Positions 40,149-49,316 of a stretch of DNA of 64,000 nucleotides are shown in pieces. Origin of the DNA: Mesorhizobium sp. (GTDB lineage Bacteria; Pseudomonadota; Alphaproteobacteria; Rhizobiales; Rhizobiaceae); the NCBI RefSeq assembly GCF_023954305.1, contig NZ_JAMLIG010000001.1:1612001-1676000 (forward strand), given 5' to 3'. Under the pieces are notes generated by a model. It saw nothing but the letters and a program-made list of their open reading frames with translations. It searched no databases and was not told the origin of the DNA. Each line of letters opens with the position of its first letter. The first letter of the stretch is position 1. The translations under genes and the position numbers were made by a program.

Positions 40149-41414
40149 ACCGGTCCCTCGCCCGCCCCGAGGGGCTGCATCAGCAGCGGCGGCGCCGCGA
40201 TCGGCGCAGAAGTAGAGGGCATTGAAGAACGCGAAAGCCGCCGCCATCGCCGTGGTTCTGAGCGGGTAGTCGACGCCCGAGTGGACCAGAACGACGCAAA
40301 TGGACAGGAAGGACAGCCGCTGCGGGGCATTGCTCCCGCATGCCACGAACCGGGTCAGAAGCCAGCCCAGGCAGAGAGCCACGATGATAAAGCCGATCAC
40401 GCCCCCCTCCAGCATGATCTCCAGATAGTCGTTGTGGGCGTGGTTGACATAAGCGGCATAGACGTCTTCCAGCCGTTCGTAGTGCGGATAGACGAGGTCG
40501 AAGGATCCGTATCCGGTTCCGAGAAGCCAGTTGTCGCCGATCCCCCGCAGGGTCGTGCGCAGGAAATCCCCCCGATCCGGTGTCGGCCCGGGATCGTTCC
40601 CCTCGAGTCCCAAGAACCTGCCGTACGCGTAGACGGTTGCGAGAGCGAGCAAGCCGAACGCTACGAGATTTCCGATGGGCGTGCGCCAGACGAGCAGGAA
40701 GGCCGAGATGGCGACCACGGCCGCGCCGATCAGGATTCCGGCCCTCGAGCCGATCGCAACCAGCGCCGCGAGGAGGAGTGCCGTCAGGAAGGCAGAAAGA
40801 TATATCCGCCTGGATCGGAAGCCATAGTAGACGACCAGCGGAATACCGGAGCAAAACAGCGTCGCGAGATGATTGTCGTTGGCGAAGAGACCGGCGCCGG
40901 ACGCATATCCGAAATGCCCGCCGACACCGGCGGAATTCAAGGTCAACGCTGAAAGATTGGCGATCACACCCGCAATGAGAAAGGGCAGCAGGGAGTGTAT
41001 TTCGTCGGTCGACAGTTTCGAGAAGGCGATGAAGAGATAAATGGAGCTGAGACTTGCGGCCAAGCTCGCTATCGTCCGCGACGTCGTCAGGCTGATCGTC
41101 GAATGCGTGTTCGCCATGCCGAGTTCGGCAAGATGCGGAAGGAATGCATCCGGCCGCAATTCGCTGACGAGGCGGGTCGGCAGAGGAATGACCTGCGCCA
41201 GTCCCGCGCCCGCCACCAGCGCAAACAGCATCCACCCGGGCGATGAAGCCGGCCGGTGCCACAGCCTCACGATCGTGTACGTCGCAGCGGCGATGACGAG
41301 GATCTGCAATACCGCGTCGATTGCCTGTCCGCTGGCGGTCCCCCCGCCCAGGGTCAAGCAGGCGAGCATGACGGCACCCAGCAGATAGCGGCATTCGATG
41401 GCGGCGTGGGGCAT
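40023..41414 (-). CDS. Wzy/O-antigen ligase-family membrane protein
   Basis: A 463-residue polytopic protein with ten or more helices and the large periplasmic loop of O-antigen polymerase/ligase proteins. GTGYGSFDLVYPHYERLEDV... HAHNDYLEIMLEGGVIGF is the family hallmark. It polymerises or ligates lipid-linked repeat units at the periplasmic face. The last 55 residues or so (after NALYFCADRG) are hydrophilic, unlike the family, and antisense to the recombinase; the native stop seems lost. Start ATG 41414 is joined to the upstream stop (TGATG). Confidence 0.9.
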   Translation of the reverse strand: MPHAAIECRYLLGAVMLACLTLGGGTASGQAIDAVLQILVIAAATYTIVRLWHRPASSPGWMLFALVAGAGLAQVIPLPTRLVSELRPDAFLPHLAELGMANTHSTISLTTSRTIASLAASLSSIYLFIAFSKLSTDEIHSLLPFLIAGVIANLSALTLNSAGVGGHFGYASGAGLFANDNHLATLFCSGIPLVVYYGFRSRRIYLSAFLTALLLAALVAIGSRAGILIGAAVVAISAFLLVWRTPIGNLVAFGLLALATVYAYGRFLGLEGNDPGPTPDRGDFLRTTLRGIGDNWLLGTGYGSFDLVYPHYERLEDVYAAYVNHAHNDYLEIMLEGGVIGFIIVALCLGWLLTRFVACGSNAPQRLSFLSICVVLVHSGVDYPLRTTAMAAAFAFFNALYFCADRGAAAADAAPRGGRGTGSAADHSVFRQGVDFHQLADMAPQRPGRDAVGPGDRVGRIAR

Positions 41415-42640
41415 CAGGAGCTTTCGACGATCATGACGCTGTCGAATGTCACCACGCCGCCGTATCGGTCGTTCCAGTTCTCCGCAATCGCATTCGTCGA
41501 CAGGTGAAGGAGCTGCAGCAGACAGGCGTCGGGAACGGTCAGATCGGCGTCGAGCTCGGCGTCCCGGTAGGTCCCGTTCTTCATGGCCACTTGGGTGAAC
41601 AGCGTGCCGGAGTCGGCGCAGCGAACGTTCCAGAACAGCCCCTTGGGGAGGATCGCCGCCGCCGCCGAGACGCGCAGTCGGAGCGAGTATCGCCCGGCGG
41701 GCAAATGCAGATACTGCCGGACCCGGATGTCCCGGACAGGAGCCTGCTGGAACTCCAGTCTCAGTCCCGCGTCCTTGCCGCCAGCGTCCGCACCCGGATA
41801 GGAGAATCCGATCCCGGGATGGCTGCGCACCTGCCAGTCGAACGGGCGCCCGGTCGGCGGTAGCCGGAACCGTCCGTTGTAGACGAATCCGGCTTGCTCC
41901 TGCTGCACGGGCGACAACGTCAGGAGAAAGGTGCGGTAGGCGAGCTCGTATCGATCGACATTGATCAGGCCATTGAGCACGTTCGAGATCTCTCCGACCT
42001 TGAGGGTCGGCATCTCGGCGGCGAGATCCTGGAGGAGCTGCGCCGAAAAGCCCAGCGTCTCCTCGCTGCCGGCAAGTCGGCTGATCAGCGTCGTCCGCCA
42101 GGGTGGCTGGGCCGCGATGCGTCGGACCAGCATCTCGTATGGCTCAGGTTCCGCGAAGACCTGCGCGATCAAGGGCGCCAACGCGCCGATCCGATCGGGC
42201 CATCGCCGGAACAGCGCGTCGATCCGCTGCAGTGTCTCGTATGCGTTTCCTGTCAGGACCGCCCGGTACAATCGCCATTCGAGCGCATGGACCTCCGTCC
42301 GTGCCAATGCGAGTGCGTGCCCGAACGCCGCGAATGCGCGGTCGGATGCCCCCTTGCGCCTCTCCACCTCGCCGATGACGCTGTAGAGGCGCGCGTCGCC
42401 GGGATGGAGTGAGAGCAACCTTGTTGCACGGTGCGCGATGTCGCCAAGCTCGCCGGCGGAGGCACCCTGCGCGAACCGCCTCGAGGCGCCGTTCAGGAAA
42501 GCCTCGACGTTGGGCGGAAAGAACTTGAGCGCCAGATCGGGATGGTCCAACTCAAGATGCCGACTTAACCCGATCGACGAAATTGCCAACACGGCGACGA
42601 AGGCTGGAAGTGACAGAATCGAAGGTCCAATTCGAAACAT
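41414..42640 (-). CDS. Membrane-anchored TPR-like protein of the polysaccharide cluster
   Basis: A 408-residue protein with one N-terminal helix (about 8-25). A helical repeat region of TPR character follows (about 55-240: LLSLHPGDARLYSVIGEVER, AFAAFGHALALARTEVHALE), and then a beta-rich C-terminal domain (about 260-400: YLHLPAGRYSLRLRVSAA ... CADSGTLFTQVAM) that looks like a carbohydrate-binding sandwich. Start MFRIGPS at 42640 with AAGGAAGG; it overlaps the wzc 3' end by 89 bases. It probably faces the periplasm and may contact the polymerase or the glycan. Confidence 0.75.
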   Translation of the reverse strand: MFRIGPSILSLPAFVAVLAISSIGLSRHLELDHPDLALKFFPPNVEAFLNGASRRFAQGASAGELGDIAHRATRLLSLHPGDARLYSVIGEVERRKGASDRAFAAFGHALALARTEVHALEWRLYRAVLTGNAYETLQRIDALFRRWPDRIGALAPLIAQVFAEPEPYEMLVRRIAAQPPWRTTLISRLAGSEETLGFSAQLLQDLAAEMPTLKVGEISNVLNGLINVDRYELAYRTFLLTLSPVQQEQAGFVYNGRFRLPPTGRPFDWQVRSHPGIGFSYPGADAGGKDAGLRLEFQQAPVRDIRVRQYLHLPAGRYSLRLRVSAAAAILPKGLFWNVRCADSGTLFTQVAMKNGTYRDAELDADLTVPDACLLQLLHLSTNAIAENWNDRYGGVVTFDSVMIVESS

Positions 42641-44927
42641 GCCTGTGCCCTTCCTTGCTCTCCGCCGCGCCGGCCAGTTGCAGGGCAGGTTCGGCATAGG
42701 TGTAGTATCTGTAGCGAAGATGTCCGTATGTATAGTTATAGTCGTACTTGCTGACAGAAAACATCGTCATGGCAACGCCGACAACATTGGCCCCGGCTGA
42801 TTTGAGGCGCTTCAACGCCATGATCGCGGCCTTCCGCGTCACCTTGTTCGTGGAAACGATAAGCAGCGTCGCCTCGGTCAGCCGGCTCAGAATGGGAACA
42901 TCGGCAATCCCGATGACCGGTGGCGCATCGATGATGATCATGTCGTAGCGCTTTCGAAGGCTCGACACGATCAGGCTCATTCGAGCGGACGAGAGCAGAT
43001 CGGCCGGATTTGGCGGAACGGTGCCCGCGGACATGAAGAAGACATTCGGCGCCTTGCTCTGCCGGATGAGTCGCGGCAGATCGTCCTTGCGCGCGGTGTT
43101 CGTCAACAAGTTGCTCAAGCCGATCGCATTGTCTTCATTGAATCGCCGGTGGATGCTGGGCCTGCGCATGTCGGCGTCGATGATCAGGACCTTTGCTCCG
43201 AGCGAGGCGAAATCCTCCGCCAGCTTGATGACCGTGGTCGACTTGCCTTCGGACGATTCCGCGCTCGTCACCAGCAGTGTGCCCGGCGCTCCGTTGACGC
43301 CGGAAAATTGCAGCGACGTTCGCAGCGACCTGTAAGCTTCCGAAAGAGCCGATTTCGGATTGGCCAGTTGCGGCCCCAGATCGCTTTCGTCGACGAGCGG
43401 AAGAATGCCCAGGATGGGCAACCCCAATTCGCTTTCGGCCTGATCTGGATTGCCGAAGGCATTGTTCACCAGTTCGAAGATGTAGATCGCCGCGCCCGTC
43501 AGCACCAGGGCAATGACCAGGCCGATCGCCAGGTTGATCGACAGGCGCGGGGAATAGGGATCCGTCGGGAGCACCGCCAGATCCACCACCGCGGCGTTCT
43601 GCGTCTTCAGTTCGGCGCCGACGGCGACCTCGTTCAGCTTGCCGATCAGGCTGTCATACTGAGCGCGATTGGAATCCACGTCTCGCTTCAGGATCGTGTA
43701 CTGGATGTTCTTGTCCTGGTAGGCGGCCTGGTCGGCCTCCAGTTCGGAGAGCTTCTTACGAAGGTCCCGAACCTTGGTCGCGGTTTCCTGATGTTTGAGC
43801 CGGATCGAATCCGTGATGGCGCGGACACCGAGGTCGAGTTGCTTCTCGATTTCCCCAATCTGCGTCTTGAGCTGCCTCATTTCGGGGAAGTCGGGTTTGA
43901 ACAGCAACAGCTTCGACTGGTATTCTCCCTTCAGTCCGGCCAGCGCGCTGCGCAGCTTGTCGAGCGCCGGACTTTGCAGCGACTGTTCCAGACTTGCGCC
44001 CTGGCCGGCGTCGATCTGCTGGACCAGCCGATCATAGTCGAGATTCTCCTGGATCGCCGCCGACAGTGCCTTGTTGATATCGGCCAGATTGGACCCGATC
44101 AGGGAATTGTCGCTACCCGTGACGGTAATGCCGGCCGCTTTTGCGTATTCCACCAGCGCCTTCTCGGACTCCTGCAGCTTCTCCTTGACCTGAACGACCT
44201 GTTCCTGGATGAACTGGCCCGCCTGGATCGATGTCTTGCTGCTCTGATCGATCCGCTGGTCGATGAAGCTCTGGGCCAACTGGTTGGCGACATCGACCGC
44301 ATATCTCGGATTTGGATCGCGATAGTCGATCGTCAGCAGATTCGTGTTGGGAACGAGGTCCACCTTCAGGTTTGCCATGATCCGGCTGGTTGCGAGGCGC
44401 GCGCGGGCATCCTGCGGCAATTCGCTCGGTTTCGTTTCCGTCTCGGTGCCGAAGGCGCGGTAGAAGAGATTAGCCGGCGAGAAATCCGCGCGTGGAAACA
44501 GGAAGTCGTCGCGTTCGGCGAGGTTGAGCGCAAAGACGACGCGCTGCGCCAACACCCGGCTCTTCAGCTTTTCGCGGGCGGTCTGCGAAGCACGCATGTC
44601 GCCGCTCTCGGTCGTTATTTCCAGATCTTCAAACACCCGTGCCGACGGAACCACGACCTCGAGTTTGGCGGTCGCCTGATATTTGGGGGTTTGGATCAAA
44701 GTGACGAGAACGGCCGAGACCAGACACACGGTCACGATGCCGGCCACCAGCCAACGATATGCGACGACGCGGAAGAACAGGCCGACGACATCGATGCCGC
44801 CCGGGCGCTCGCCCGCGTCGTAGCCGAAGTCGGGGGTTGCGTAATAGGCGCCGTAGGAACCATGTCTCGCCGCGTCCATCGGGTGGGGCATGTGGGCCGG
44901 CGCGAGCGATCCGTTGCGATCAGGCAT
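42552..44927 (-). CDS. Wzc/ExoP-type chain-length co-polymerase and tyrosine kinase
   Basis: A 791-residue polysaccharide co-polymerase. A cytosolic N terminus leads to the first helix (about 63-82). The large periplasmic Wzz domain with coiled-coils (about 85-455) follows, then a second helix (about 470-490). The cytosolic BY-kinase has Walker A (SSEGKST, near 555-564), Walker A' (VLIIDADMRRP) and Walker B (MIIIDAPPV). A tyrosine cluster lies at about 727-744 (YDYNYTYGHLRYRYYTYAEP) for autophosphorylation. The CpsB-type phosphatase two genes upstream would reverse this. Complete; controls polymer length and export with Wza. Confidence 0.95.
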   Translation of the reverse strand: MPDRNGSLAPAHMPHPMDAARHGSYGAYYATPDFGYDAGERPGGIDVVGLFFRVVAYRWLVAGIVTVCLVSAVLVTLIQTPKYQATAKLEVVVPSARVFEDLEITTESGDMRASQTAREKLKSRVLAQRVVFALNLAERDDFLFPRADFSPANLFYRAFGTETETKPSELPQDARARLATSRIMANLKVDLVPNTNLLTIDYRDPNPRYAVDVANQLAQSFIDQRIDQSSKTSIQAGQFIQEQVVQVKEKLQESEKALVEYAKAAGITVTGSDNSLIGSNLADINKALSAAIQENLDYDRLVQQIDAGQGASLEQSLQSPALDKLRSALAGLKGEYQSKLLLFKPDFPEMRQLKTQIGEIEKQLDLGVRAITDSIRLKHQETATKVRDLRKKLSELEADQAAYQDKNIQYTILKRDVDSNRAQYDSLIGKLNEVAVGAELKTQNAAVVDLAVLPTDPYSPRLSINLAIGLVIALVLTGAAIYIFELVNNAFGNPDQAESELGLPILGILPLVDESDLGPQLANPKSALSEAYRSLRTSLQFSGVNGAPGTLLVTSAESSEGKSTTVIKLAEDFASLGAKVLIIDADMRRPSIHRRFNEDNAIGLSNLLTNTARKDDLPRLIRQSKAPNVFFMSAGTVPPNPADLLSSARMSLIVSSLRKRYDMIIIDAPPVIGIADVPILSRLTEATLLIVSTNKVTRKAAIMALKRLKSAGANVVGVAMTMFSVSKYDYNYTYGHLRYRYYTYAEPALQLAGAAESKEGHRHVSNWTFDSVTSSLRRRVGNFVDRVKSAS

Positions 44928-44939
44928 GCATGTGTCCGT

Positions 44940-45683
44940 TCATGGAATGACTGCTATCCCCGCCGCGACACGGGCGGAAAGGCCAAGCGCTTCTTTGAGA
45001 TTGTTCATCGCGACGCGGCTTTGCGAGGTGAAGACCACGACCACGTCGCCGCCGTAGATCGGCGGATTCTCCGCGCGCCCGTTGCGAATGCCGGCGACGT
45101 CGTAGTTGGCTACCAGTCTGTGGTCGCCGACCGGACGGAAGACGTAGACCTTCTTCTGATCGGCAAGTTCGCGGAAGCCGCCCGCGAGCGCGATGGCGTC
45201 CAAGAGGGTCGTATTGGCGGAAACCGGGAAAAGACCCGCCTTCGCCACCTCGCCGTCGACGGTGACCCGCTGCCCCGCCGAATCCTTGAGGAACACCGTC
45301 ACATCCGGGTTCTGAAGATATCGGGCGCCGTAGAGGTCTTTGATCTCCTGTTCCAGCCCGCGCAATGTTTTGCCGGCGGCAGTTACCGTCCCGACGAGGG
45401 GAAGGGAAATCCGCCCCGCGGAGTCGATCTGCACGGTTCGACTGAGCTGGTCCGCGCGGAAGACCTCGATTGCCAGAACATCGCTGGGCATCAGCGGCTG
45501 TTCCAGGCCGCCGGAACTGTTCGGCGGCGGTGGAAGTGTCTTGACGAGATGAAGATTGTCGGCGGCGACGCCCGGATCGTGCGCGGACAACGCCTGCGAC
45601 GTGGACGAACTGCCGCAGGCACCGGCCGACAGGGAGAGGGCGCAGACCGTCAGAACGCGAGCAACGCCGCCGAAATCCAGCAT
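44940..45683 (-). CDS. Wza-type outer-membrane polysaccharide export lipoprotein
   Basis: A 247-residue export protein. A lipoprotein signal ends at a lipobox (SLSAGAC-GSS, Cys near 23). The PES domain reads LMPSDVLAIEVFRADQLSRT...DSAGRISLPLVGTV, followed by SLBB-like VTVDGEVAKAGLFPVSANTT...LLDAIALAGG. The protein is shorter than E. coli Wza, like the rhizobial ExoF type, and may lack the C-terminal outer-membrane helix. The start is placed at ATG 45683, with GGGGA upstream, rather than 45698. It forms the export channel with Wzc. Confidence 0.92.
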   Translation of the reverse strand: MLDFGGVARVLTVCALSLSAGACGSSSTSQALSAHDPGVAADNLHLVKTLPPPPNSSGGLEQPLMPSDVLAIEVFRADQLSRTVQIDSAGRISLPLVGTVTAAGKTLRGLEQEIKDLYGARYLQNPDVTVFLKDSAGQRVTVDGEVAKAGLFPVSANTTLLDAIALAGGFRELADQKKVYVFRPVGDHRLVANYDVAGIRNGRAENPPIYGGDVVVVFTSQSRVAMNNLKEALGLSARVAAGIAVIP

Positions 45684-45684
45684 C

Positions 45685-46494
45685 TCAATTCCCCGCACGC
45701 AGTAGCCTCACAAGCTTCTTGATCCCGGTGCCGCGCTGCGCGACGGGTCGCGGCGTTTTCGTCGCCGGGTCCGGTGGCGGAAGGTCGCCGTCCGCCAGGA
45801 TGATTCCGGGGTTCGTCACGAACATTTTCTCCGCCGCTTCCCTTCCCCATCGCGCCTCCACGATCCGCATGGCGGGGGACAGAAGCGGGGTGCGCCGCTG
45901 GAGACCGTGCGCATCGCTCGCGACGATGCAGCCCATGCCGTCGTCCACGATGCGGATGGCGTATTCCTTCGCCACCGGCCCGAAGCCGCCGAGCAGGGAA
46001 TCCGCGGTGAGTTGCAGCGGACAACCCAACGCGCTCAGCCGGCGCACGACGTCATAGTGCCGCCTGACCCACCTCAATCTCTCGGGATGGGTGATGATCG
46101 GGATGAACCCGTCGTCGAGAAGCAGCCTTGCGAACTCCTCCAGTCGGGGGGCAATCACCTGATGGGGCGGTTCGAGCAGGAAATAGCGGCTCCTGTTGAG
46201 GGTCGGTATCTCGTGGCGGGCCAGTTTCGCGGGCAGATCCCAGCCGATGTGGACATCCGCTCCCGGAACAAGCGTCAGCGGAATCTCAAGGCCGCGCAGC
46301 ACCGTTTGCAGCGATCGCATCGCCGGCAGGATCGTCGCGCTCGAGTTCGGATAGCGACCCTGCAGGACATGCGGCGTGCAGGCCATGTGGGTCACGCCAT
46401 CGGCAACGGCCATTCGTGCCATCTCGACGGAGGTATCCAGCGTGTCGGCGCCGTCGTCCAGTCCGAAGAGTATGTGTGAATGAACGTCAATCAT
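45685..46494 (-). CDS. CpsB/CapC-type PHP-family tyrosine phosphatase
   Basis: A 269-residue PHP-fold metal-dependent phosphatase. Metal ligands are His5 and His7 in MIDVHSHILFG, then the Glu of SVEMARMA, the His of CTPHVLQG, the His of ITHPERL and the Asp-x-His of ASDAHGL. It dephosphorylates the tyrosine tail of the BY-kinase, setting polymerisation. Start ATG 46494. One base separates it from the export lipoprotein gene. The C-terminal tail is basic and Pro-rich. Homologues occur in Wzc-type capsule and EPS loci of both Gram types. Confidence 0.92.
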   Translation of the reverse strand: MIDVHSHILFGLDDGADTLDTSVEMARMAVADGVTHMACTPHVLQGRYPNSSATILPAMRSLQTVLRGLEIPLTLVPGADVHIGWDLPAKLARHEIPTLNRSRYFLLEPPHQVIAPRLEEFARLLLDDGFIPIITHPERLRWVRRHYDVVRRLSALGCPLQLTADSLLGGFGPVAKEYAIRIVDDGMGCIVASDAHGLQRRTPLLSPAMRIVEARWGREAAEKMFVTNPGIILADGDLPPPDPATKTPRPVAQRGTGIKKLVRLLRAGN

Positions 46495-46550
46495 GCGAGA
46501 GGCTCATCGGGGAGACCCGGTTTGTTTCGGCCGTCGCCACCGACGGCATT

Positions 46551-46577
46551 CGGGGTGATCGGTCGGGCATTGCTCTA
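46551..46577. repeat. Half copy of the CTAGAGCAATG element
   Basis: GATCGGTCGGGCATTGCTCTAG at 46556-46577 matches the terminal repeat of the 14225-14577 element apart from a small internal change. As there, CTAG supplies the stop codon of the adjoining gene. Confidence 0.55.
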
Positions 46578-47045
46578 GTGGCTGACCTTGTCCTCCGCGC
46601 GGGCGATCGAGAATACGACCGCGCCGACGACCAGTCCGCTCGCCGCTGCGAACGGTATGAAGCCGGCCACCGCGGAGGGGGGCACCATCGGCGGCTGGCG
46701 GCCTTCGACGACCCGCACGCACCACCGTCCTCCCGCGTCGTTGCCGATGTCGAGGGATTGGTTTTCGGCTAGGGTTATCCGGCAGCTTCTGCCTATGTCG
46801 ATCGTGGACGACGATCGCGGTCCGGCGAGAACGCGCGCGGGCAGGCTGAAGGGGGTATCCGGACGCGCGGGGGTAAATCCGGTCTCGCGCGAGACGAAAA
46901 CCGTTCCGAGGGCCGTGCGAACCAGCCCCGAGGATCCGGGAGGGGCGCTACAGCCGCAGACAGATGGGCTCTGCGCCGCCGCCGGCGGGGCGGCAAGGGC
47001 CAAGGCGGCGGCGAAAAGTCTCAATCCAGCTTTCAACCTGCTCAT
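46575..47045 (-). CDS. Secreted/membrane protein of the polysaccharide cluster, unknown
   Basis: A 156-residue protein with a signal peptide (1-24, PPAAA-QS), a middle part with cysteine pairs (SVCGCSAPPG, SCRI, WCVR) and a C-terminal membrane helix (about 128-148, FIPFAAASGLVVGAVVF). Residues of about 85-115 (SSTIDIGRSCRITLAENQSL) recall FecR-like or jelly-roll strands. ATG 47045 follows GGAG at good distance. The TAG stop is formed by a half copy of the CTAGAGC element. No family is recognised; its place suggests a cell-envelope role in glycan export. Confidence 0.68.
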   Translation of the reverse strand: MSRLKAGLRLFAAALALAAPPAAAQSPSVCGCSAPPGSSGLVRTALGTVFVSRETGFTPARPDTPFSLPARVLAGPRSSSTIDIGRSCRITLAENQSLDIGNDAGGRWCVRVVEGRQPPMVPPSAVAGFIPFAAASGLVVGAVVFSIARAEDKVSH

Positions 47046-47085
47046 TGAAATCTCCATATGTGGGGACGAGGGATTGGGGCGGACA

Positions 47086-48207
47086 CTAGGAAGCCATTTC
47101 ACCGGGAGCCTTCTCGAATTGCCGATTGCGTCGCAGGCCCAGCAACGTGAAGTAGTCGCGTCCGATCCGGCTCCAGCTGTAGCGGCGAGCGGCGATCTCT
47201 CGCAGCCTGGCTCCCAGGTCCGGTTCGCTCGGCCTGTCCGCCAGACGCGCGAGGTCGTGCGCGGTGCTGAAGTAGCGGGCCTGGTTCTCGGTCGTATGGC
47301 GGTTGTAGACGCAGTCGAACGCATAGATCGGCACGCCGAAGTGCATCATTTCGACGAGCACGGGGTTGGTTCCTCCCGCCGAATGACCATGGACGTAGAG
47401 CGAGGCGCCTGCCCTCACCCGATAGAGCGCTCCGGCTTCGTAGATCGGATCCAGCAGGCGGATCCGTTTCGCCGACCGGTATTTCGCTCGAAGCCTGCGT
47501 CCATATTCGCTGTTGTCCCAGTTGCCGACGAAGACCAGCGGCTTGCCGGTCGAGGCGAAGGCCTCCAGGATCATCGCGATGTTGTTCTCGGGCTCGATTC
47601 TGCAAAGGGCGAGGGCATAGGCGGAAGGCAGCGGCTCGCCCCGATCGTCGCCCGCTGCTTGGCCGGCGCGCTCCAACGCGTGGTCTCCGCCATAGGCGAT
47701 CACTTCGGCATCCGCCCCGTATGCCTCGAGCAGATGGTCCGCGATGCCTTGGTTGTCGGCCACGATCGCATGCGAATACCGAACCGCGATGCGCTCCGAC
47801 AAACGCAGGAAATGGCGTGCCGGTCCCTTCCATTTGTCGCGACGCCATTCGACTCCGTCGACATTGGTCACAATGCGCATGCGCGAGAAGAGCCGGATGA
47901 AGGGAAGGACCAACGCGCCCGACACGCCGAGCAGGAGGGCCGCGTCGTAGCCGCGCAGCGCGCAGTCCACCAAGGTCACCGCATCGTAGAGGATGCTCTG
48001 GAGCCCGTTGGCCTTGAATCGCGAGTAACGCAAATCGGCGCCGAGATAGCGGGGCGCCCGGTCGGGATAGGCCTCGGCGCTGCAATAGACGGTGAGCTGC
48101 GCAGCCCAGCCGCAGGCCTGATGCTGGCGGACCAGGTTTTCGGCAAGGGTTTCGAAGCCGCCGTAGCGGCCGGGCACGCCCACGGTTCCGAGAATGGCGA
48201 TCTTCAT
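47086..48207 (-). CDS. Glycosyltransferase, DUF1972/GT4 family
   Basis: A 373-residue GT-B enzyme. The N-terminal motif MKIAILGTVGVPGRYGGFET is the hallmark of the DUF1972 group, which transfers rhamnose, mannose or galactofuranose-type residues. The C-terminal donor domain has ALCRIEPENNIAMILEAFA and HSAGGTNPVLVEMMHFGVP. Cytosolic, working on the lipid-linked repeat unit. It overlaps the next gene upstream by four bases (start 48207). Full length. Sugar specificity cannot be read from sequence. Confidence 0.9.
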   Translation of the reverse strand: MKIAILGTVGVPGRYGGFETLAENLVRQHQACGWAAQLTVYCSAEAYPDRAPRYLGADLRYSRFKANGLQSILYDAVTLVDCALRGYDAALLLGVSGALVLPFIRLFSRMRIVTNVDGVEWRRDKWKGPARHFLRLSERIAVRYSHAIVADNQGIADHLLEAYGADAEVIAYGGDHALERAGQAAGDDRGEPLPSAYALALCRIEPENNIAMILEAFASTGKPLVFVGNWDNSEYGRRLRAKYRSAKRIRLLDPIYEAGALYRVRAGASLYVHGHSAGGTNPVLVEMMHFGVPIYAFDCVYNRHTTENQARYFSTAHDLARLADRPSEPDLGARLREIAARRYSWSRIGRDYFTLLGLRRNRQFEKAPGEMAS

Positions 48208-49316
48208 GCGAATTCTGCCTCCGCGCGGAGCGCCTCGACCTGGCTCCGCAATCCGCTGGCGAAGGCGATCTGGCTGAACTGCTCGGCCTTTCGCCGGGCG
48301 GCAACCGACATCGACGCGGAGAGATCGGGATCGTCCGCAAGCCGGCTAACGGCAGCCGCAAGAGCTTCCGGGTCGCGCGAGTCGATCAGGAACCCGTCCA
48401 CCCCCTCGCTCACCACTTCGCGCGCACCGCCGAGCGGCGGCGCGATGACGGGGATTCCGAAGCACATCGCTTCGGCCAGCGTCAGGCCGAACGTTTCGAT
48501 CCACATGTCGACGCGCGACAGGTTCACCACCAGGTCGGCAGTCGCGTAGAAACGCGCCGGGTCGTCCGTGCGGGGATGGACCCGCACATTGGCGGGGACC
48601 GGACGGCGTCCGAAATATCGGGCGATTTCGTCGGCATCGGCGTTGAGCACCAGGGTGAATGCCATGTCGGACCGATCGGCCATCGCCAGCGCCAGGCGCA
48701 GGAATTCGGGTATGCCCTTGAAGTCGCGAGCGGAGGCGAGCATCAGAACCTCGAACGCACCGCTGCGGCGCACGCGATAGGGCGTCGACCGGCCTTTCGC
48801 CTGCAGAGCCGGCGCTACCGGATTGGCCAGCACCATGGCGCGCCGCGCGGGGATCGGTAGCCGCGACAGATGATCGTTCGAGACGTAGATCAGGAGATCC
48901 GCCGTGCGCGCGGCGATGCCCGTCAGGAAACGGCGCAGCGGCGCCGGGGACAGGGACACCTCATGGACGTGGCAGATCAGCCTCCGATGGTTGACCTTGG
49001 CCCAGATCGCCGCGCCGAAGGGCAGCAACGTATTCATATAGATGACGGCGTCGGACGGGATGTCTTTCGCCCGGCTCAGCATGCGGTAGAGATGGAACTG
49101 GCTGAGCAGCAGCGTGAACAGGGTGACGACGCGGAACCGGCTGCGTCGGTACCAGTAGCGGCGCCTCGATGCCGCGGCGGTCTCCAGAACGCCCTGTCCT
49201 TGCGAGCCGACATAGAGCAGGTTGCCGGCGCCGCCCGCTGCCAGCGCCTCGATGGCGCTGCACAGAACGCGCGGACTGCCGGAGCGGTCGTTGAGAAGGT
49301 GGCAAAAGACGATCAT
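48204..49316 (-). CDS. Glycosyltransferase family 4
   Basis: A 370-residue GT-B enzyme. Start ATG 49316 (MIVFCHLLNDRSGSPR) overlaps the upstream gene by four bases. The acceptor domain has YMNTLLPFGAAIWAKV and LICHVHEVS; the donor domain has VLMLASARDFKGIPEFLRL and the E-x7-E signature region ETFGLTLAEAMCFGIPVIAPP. It likely adds one sugar of the repeat unit at the cytosolic face. No unusual feature. Confidence 0.9.
   Translation of the reverse strand: MIVFCHLLNDRSGSPRVLCSAIEALAAGGAGNLLYVGSQGQGVLETAAASRRRYWYRRSRFRVVTLFTLLLSQFHLYRMLSRAKDIPSDAVIYMNTLLPFGAAIWAKVNHRRLICHVHEVSLSPAPLRRFLTGIAARTADLLIYVSNDHLSRLPIPARRAMVLANPVAPALQAKGRSTPYRVRRSGAFEVLMLASARDFKGIPEFLRLALAMADRSDMAFTLVLNADADEIARYFGRRPVPANVRVHPRTDDPARFYATADLVVNLSRVDMWIETFGLTLAEAMCFGIPVIAPPLGGAREVVSEGVDGFLIDSRDPEALAAAVSRLADDPDLSASMSVAARRKAEQFSQIAFASGLRSQVEALRAEAEFA

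Noticed and set aside
43149..45722. Open frame of 857 codons on the plus strand
   Set aside because: It lies wholly opposite wzc and the export lipoprotein gene, whose motifs are certain. Its composition is that of a GC-rich shadow frame.
46588..48549. Open frame of 653 codons on the plus strand
   Set aside because: Antisense to three minus-strand genes with clear start/stop coupling.
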